A stretch of 64,000 bases of DNA from Rhodanobacter sp. 7MK24 (GTDB taxonomy: Bacteria > Pseudomonadota > Gammaproteobacteria > Xanthomonadales > Rhodanobacteraceae), in assembly GCF_014842995.1 (NCBI RefSeq), contig NZ_JACYXL010000002.1:62001-126000 (forward strand), read 5' to 3'. The position numbers and the translations under genes were made by a program. The notes under the pieces are model-generated. The model did no database searches, was not told the DNA's origin, and was given only the letters and a program-made list of their open reading frames with translations. Positions 61,374 to 64,000 of this stretch are shown in pieces. Every line of letters begins with the position of its first letter. The stretch's first letter is position 1.

Positions 61374-64000
61374 ATGACTCAGACCAAATCGCGCCGACGC
61401 CCTCCGTTCCTGCAGGCACTTGCCTGGTTCATTCCTGGCCTGCTCGCCGTGGCGCTGGCCGGCACGGTGGCCCACCCGCTCACGTTGATCCCGTTGCTGC
61501 TGGCGAACGCATTGACGATGGCCGCGGTGTGCCATGCGATCGGCTTCGAACCCGAACCCAGCTTTGCGCGTGCAGTGCTGCGCCGCGGCGCCGCGCACCT
61601 GGTGATGCTCACCGGGTACGCGGTGATCGTATTCGTGCTGGTGGCATGGCCGATGCTGGCGCTGAGCCACGCGCACAGCCTGTCCGCCACGCTCGCGCTG
61701 GTCGCCACGCTGGTGCTGGCGTTGGCCGTGCTGTGGCGACCGTGGCCTGCGTTCGGGCTGGTGTTCGTGTGGGACGACGCCTACCCGTCGAAGCACGACG
61801 GCTCGTGGATCTTCACCGCGACGCTGCGCAGCCTGATGTTCGGCCGCCACCTCGCGCGCGAAGAACGCTTCTTCAGCCATTTCCTGCCCGCTGCCCTGGC
61901 CCTTCTGGCGATGACCTGGGGCGCCATTGCGCTGAGCGGCCTGTACGGCATGCTGCCGTCGGAAATCCGCATCGCCGCGCTTGCCTTGTATGGCGTGCTG
62001 GTACTGCCGTTGGGCTGCCTGATCGCGGCCAACCGCACGCTGCACGCGCTGCTGTGCGCGCAGCACGATCGCCACCGCCGGCGCGCGGAACATGCCGACG
62101 CGGCGATCGCGGCGAAATCCGCCGCGCCAGCGGTCACCGCGCCCTTGAGCGAAGAGGAACGCACGGCCGGCACGCCGGAACAGGCCGCCGCCCTGCTCGC
62201 CGCCACCCGCGACGGCGACATCGAGCGCGCGCTTGCCCTGGTCGAGGCCGGTGCAAACCCGGACACCGCGCCGCTCGCCGGCGACCGCGACCAGCGTCCC
62301 GTGCTGATGCTCGCCGCGCTGCTGCCGGACACGCGCCTGCTGCGCGCGCTGATCGCCAAGGGTGCGGACGTCAACCGTGCCAGCGGCGGCCTCACCCCAC
62401 TGCTCGCCGCCACGCGCGACAGCCTGCACGGCCGGGCCGAGGCGGTGATGACCCTGCTCGCCAACGGCGCCAATCCGCTTGCTGCCGACGGCGAGGGCCG
62501 CACCGCGCTGCACGGCGCCGTACTCGGCGAGGAACCGATGGTGGCGGCGATGCTGCTTGACGCCGACGCACCGATCAATGCACTGGATCGATCCGGCACC
62601 AGCCCGCTCGCGGCCGCCTGCCGCGCCGCCAACTGGCCGCTGGCGAAATTCCTGCTTGAACGCGGCGCCAAGCCGGCGCTGGCCAACGGCGAGCCCGCGC
62701 TGGTCGCCGCAGCCGGCATCGCCGACGACGATCCCGCCGGCGTGAAGTTGTTGCTCAAGCATCGTGCCGCGGTGAATGCGGTGGATACGCGCCGCCGCAG
62801 CGCACTGATCGCGGCCGCCGCCGAAGGTCACGAACAGATCGCCCGGGCGCTGTGTGCCGCCGGCGCCGACGCCACGCTGGCCGACCAGCACGGCAGCACG
62901 GCGCTCATGGAGGCCGCACGCGCAGGCGCAGTGGGCATCGTGCAGCGGCTCGCCGAAGCGCAGCCCGACGCGCGCGCGCGCGACAGCCATGGCCGCGACG
63001 CACTCACCCTTGCCTGCCAGTCGCCACGCGCGCATGCGGACACCGTGCGTGCGCTGCTCGCGCTGGGTGCCGAACCGAAGGCACCCGGCAGCGACGGCCG
63101 CAGCGCGCTCGACCATGCTGCGGCCACCGGGCGTTGGGATCTGGTTGCTCTGCTCGATCCGGAAACCCCGTTGCCCGCCAGCATCGGCCAGGTCGCGTTG
63201 TCCAGCGGCGCCGACACGCCGGCGCACCTGCTCGACGCGCTGCGCTTCGGTCACTGGGCCATCGTTTCCGGCTTCGCCGCGCGCGTGCAAACGTGGCCGC
63301 AGGCGCAGCTCGCCCAGCTCTACCTCGACCTCGCCCAGCCGGGCCAAGGTCAGGCGCGACGCTGGTTGCTGGATCACGGCCTCGATCCCGAAGCGCGCCT
63401 CGCCGCGCAGCAGCTTGACGACGAACACGGCGACGAGACCGTCCTCGCCGATGACGAACGCTCCGCATTGCCGCCGCTGGGCCGCCGCTTGTTCGATGCC
63501 CTGCTGCTGCAACTGCCTGCCGCCATCGAAGCCGTGATCGACCTGTTGCACGCCGGCGCCACGCCGGCGGGCGCCGGCCTGCTGGCGCAGGCGCTGCAAC
63601 GTCTCGGCGGGTCCGCGCGGGGCACGGCGCTGGCGCAGGCACTGCTGGAGCGCGGTGCCGATCCCTTCGGGCCCGATGCACGCGAGCGTACGCCGCTGCA
63701 GCTCGCCGCGGTGAACGGCCAGCTCGAACTGCTGCATGTCCTGCTTGCGCGCGGCTGCAACCCGAACTGCCGCGACCGCGACGGCCGCACGCCGTTGTTC
63801 GCAGCGCTGGAACACGGCGAAGCCGCGCTGCCGATGGTGCGCCTGTTGATCGCCCACGGCGCCGACGCCGAATCCACCGACGCCAATGGCGAGACGCCCT
63901 TGGGCCTGGCGCTGGAGCATCCTGCCATCGAGCGCTGGCTGGACTGGGGCCATTGGCCGCGCCCGCGCCGCCCCCTGCGCGCCAGCGATCTGCCTGCGGC
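61374..64000 (+). CDS. Membrane-anchored ankyrin-repeat protein (3' end beyond window)
   Basis: 875 codons are visible, and the frame is open to the window end. The N-terminal ~225 residues contain about six membrane helices, with aromatic-rich loops and cysteines in LIPLLLANA/TMAAVCHAI. From about residue 250 onward there is an array of degenerate ankyrin repeats (G-x-T-P-L-x-x-A-x3-G-x2-x-x-V-x-x-L-L-x2-G-A pattern: ADGEGRTALHGAV, DRSGTSPLAAAC, DQHGSTALMEAA, RDGRTPLFAAL). The array is interrupted at about 615-740 by a segment without clear repeats. Membrane-plus-ankyrin architecture suggests protein-protein interaction at the cytoplasmic face. The function is unknown. A -10 box at the ATG suggests a leaderless mRNA. 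Confidence 0.85.
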   Translation, partial: MTQTKSRRRPPFLQALAWFIPGLLAVALAGTVAHPLTLIPLLLANALTMAAVCHAIGFEPEPSFARAVLRRGAAHLVMLTGYAVIVFVLVAWPMLALSHAHSLSATLALVATLVLALAVLWRPWPAFGLVFVWDDAYPSKHDGSWIFTATLRSLMFGRHLAREERFFSHFLPAALALLAMTWGAIALSGLYGMLPSEIRIAALALYGVLVLPLGCLIAANRTLHALLCAQHDRHRRRAEHADAAIAAKSAAPAVTAPLSEEERTAGTPEQAAALLAATRDGDIERALALVEAGANPDTAPLAGDRDQRPVLMLAALLPDTRLLRALIAKGADVNRASGGLTPLLAATRDSLHGRAEAVMTLLANGANPLAADGEGRTALHGAVLGEEPMVAAMLLDADAPINALDRSGTSPLAAACRAANWPLAKFLLERGAKPALANGEPALVAAAGIADDDPAGVKLLLKHRAAVNAVDTRRRSALIAAAAEGHEQIARALCAAGADATLADQHGSTALMEAARAGAVGIVQRLAEAQPDARARDSHGRDALTLACQSPRAHADTVRALLALGAEPKAPGSDGRSALDHAAATGRWDLVALLDPETPLPASIGQVALSSGADTPAHLLDALRFGHWAIVSGFAARVQTWPQAQLAQLYLDLAQPGQGQARRWLLDHGLDPEARLAAQQLDDEHGDETVLADDERSALPPLGRRLFDALLLQLPAAIEAVIDLLHAGATPAGAGLLAQALQRLGGSARGTALAQALLERGADPFGPDARERTPLQLAAVNGQLELLHVLLARGCNPNCRDRDGRTPLFAALEHGEAALPMVRLLIAHGADAESTDANGETPLGLALEHPAIERWLDWGHWPRPRRPLRASDLPA

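Noticed and set aside
61053-63953. 966-residue open frame opposite the ankyrin gene
   Set aside because: Gly/Arg/Gln-rich low-information sequence. The plus strand carries membrane helices and ankyrin repeats in a continuous frame.

Overview
The window is high-GC DNA whose gene content fits a gammaproteobacterium of the order Lysobacterales (Xanthomonadales), most likely the Rhodanobacteraceae (Rhodanobacter, Dyella, Frateuria or Luteibacter type). This placement is inferred from gene order (tatABC; rpsU and dnaG; the coxB-coxA-coxC-surf1-ctaA-ctaB cluster; a short bifunctional putA), from frequent GTG starts and 4-bp ATGA overlaps, and from dispersed palindromic repeats of kinds I associate with this group. 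No 16S or other marker is present to fix the genus. No tRNA, rRNA, CRISPR array or transposase was seen.

Layout. 1-9.6 kb: a small exported protein, cca, a membrane sulfatase/phosphoglycerol transferase, tatABC with a co-transcribed alpha/beta hydrolase, a SYLF protein, hemH and a second hydrolase. 9.6-14.4 kb: a seven-gene minus-strand operon joined by six consecutive 4-base stop/start overlaps. It encodes two small membrane proteins, an XRE-type regulator, an exported TAP-like hydrolase, another 58-residue membrane protein and a NatAB-type ABC exporter. A palindromic operator candidate sits just upstream. 14.4-20.7 kb: a chaperone-usher fimbrial operon (pilin, chaperone, usher, adhesin) with a long AT-rich, structured leader, and a small pilin-like gene on the opposite strand. 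20.9-25.5 kb: a ferredoxin-NADP reductase, a second ABC exporter, rluF and tsaD. 25.5-29.8 kb: rpsU, yqeY, a DUF1328 protein, an orphan integron-type gene cassette, a GNAT acetyltransferase and dnaG. 29.9-36.4 kb: a DedA protein, a retropepsin-like exported protein, a Na/Pi cotransporter and mgtA.

36.4-37.2 kb holds no convincing gene. 37.2-45.3 kb is the aa3-type cytochrome c oxidase cluster: DUF2244, coxB, coxA, a 44-residue membrane protein, coxC, surf1, an exported CxxxC thioredoxin-like protein, ctaA and ctaB, with a small DUF2909 gene embedded on the other strand. No full-length Cox11/CtaG is present where relatives usually carry one. 45.5-52.5 kb: putA, a TlpA-like thioredoxin protein, a frameshifted ArsR-type regulator divergent from an SDR oxidoreductase, an AraC regulator and a low-GC hypothetical gene between REP-like repeats. 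52.7-60.8 kb: a beta-helix lipoprotein and diheme cytochrome c lipoprotein pair, followed by a TonB-dependent receptor, an aldehyde dehydrogenase and a convergent FadL-type porin. Together these look like an envelope uptake and oxidation module of unknown substrate. 61.0-64.0 kb: a YcgL protein and a large membrane-anchored ankyrin protein cut by the window end.

The least-explained items are the integron cassette apparently inserted at a non-attI site, the structured RNA-like leader before the pilin gene, the ATGA-chained exporter/peptidase operon, and the beta-helix/diheme cytochrome module.
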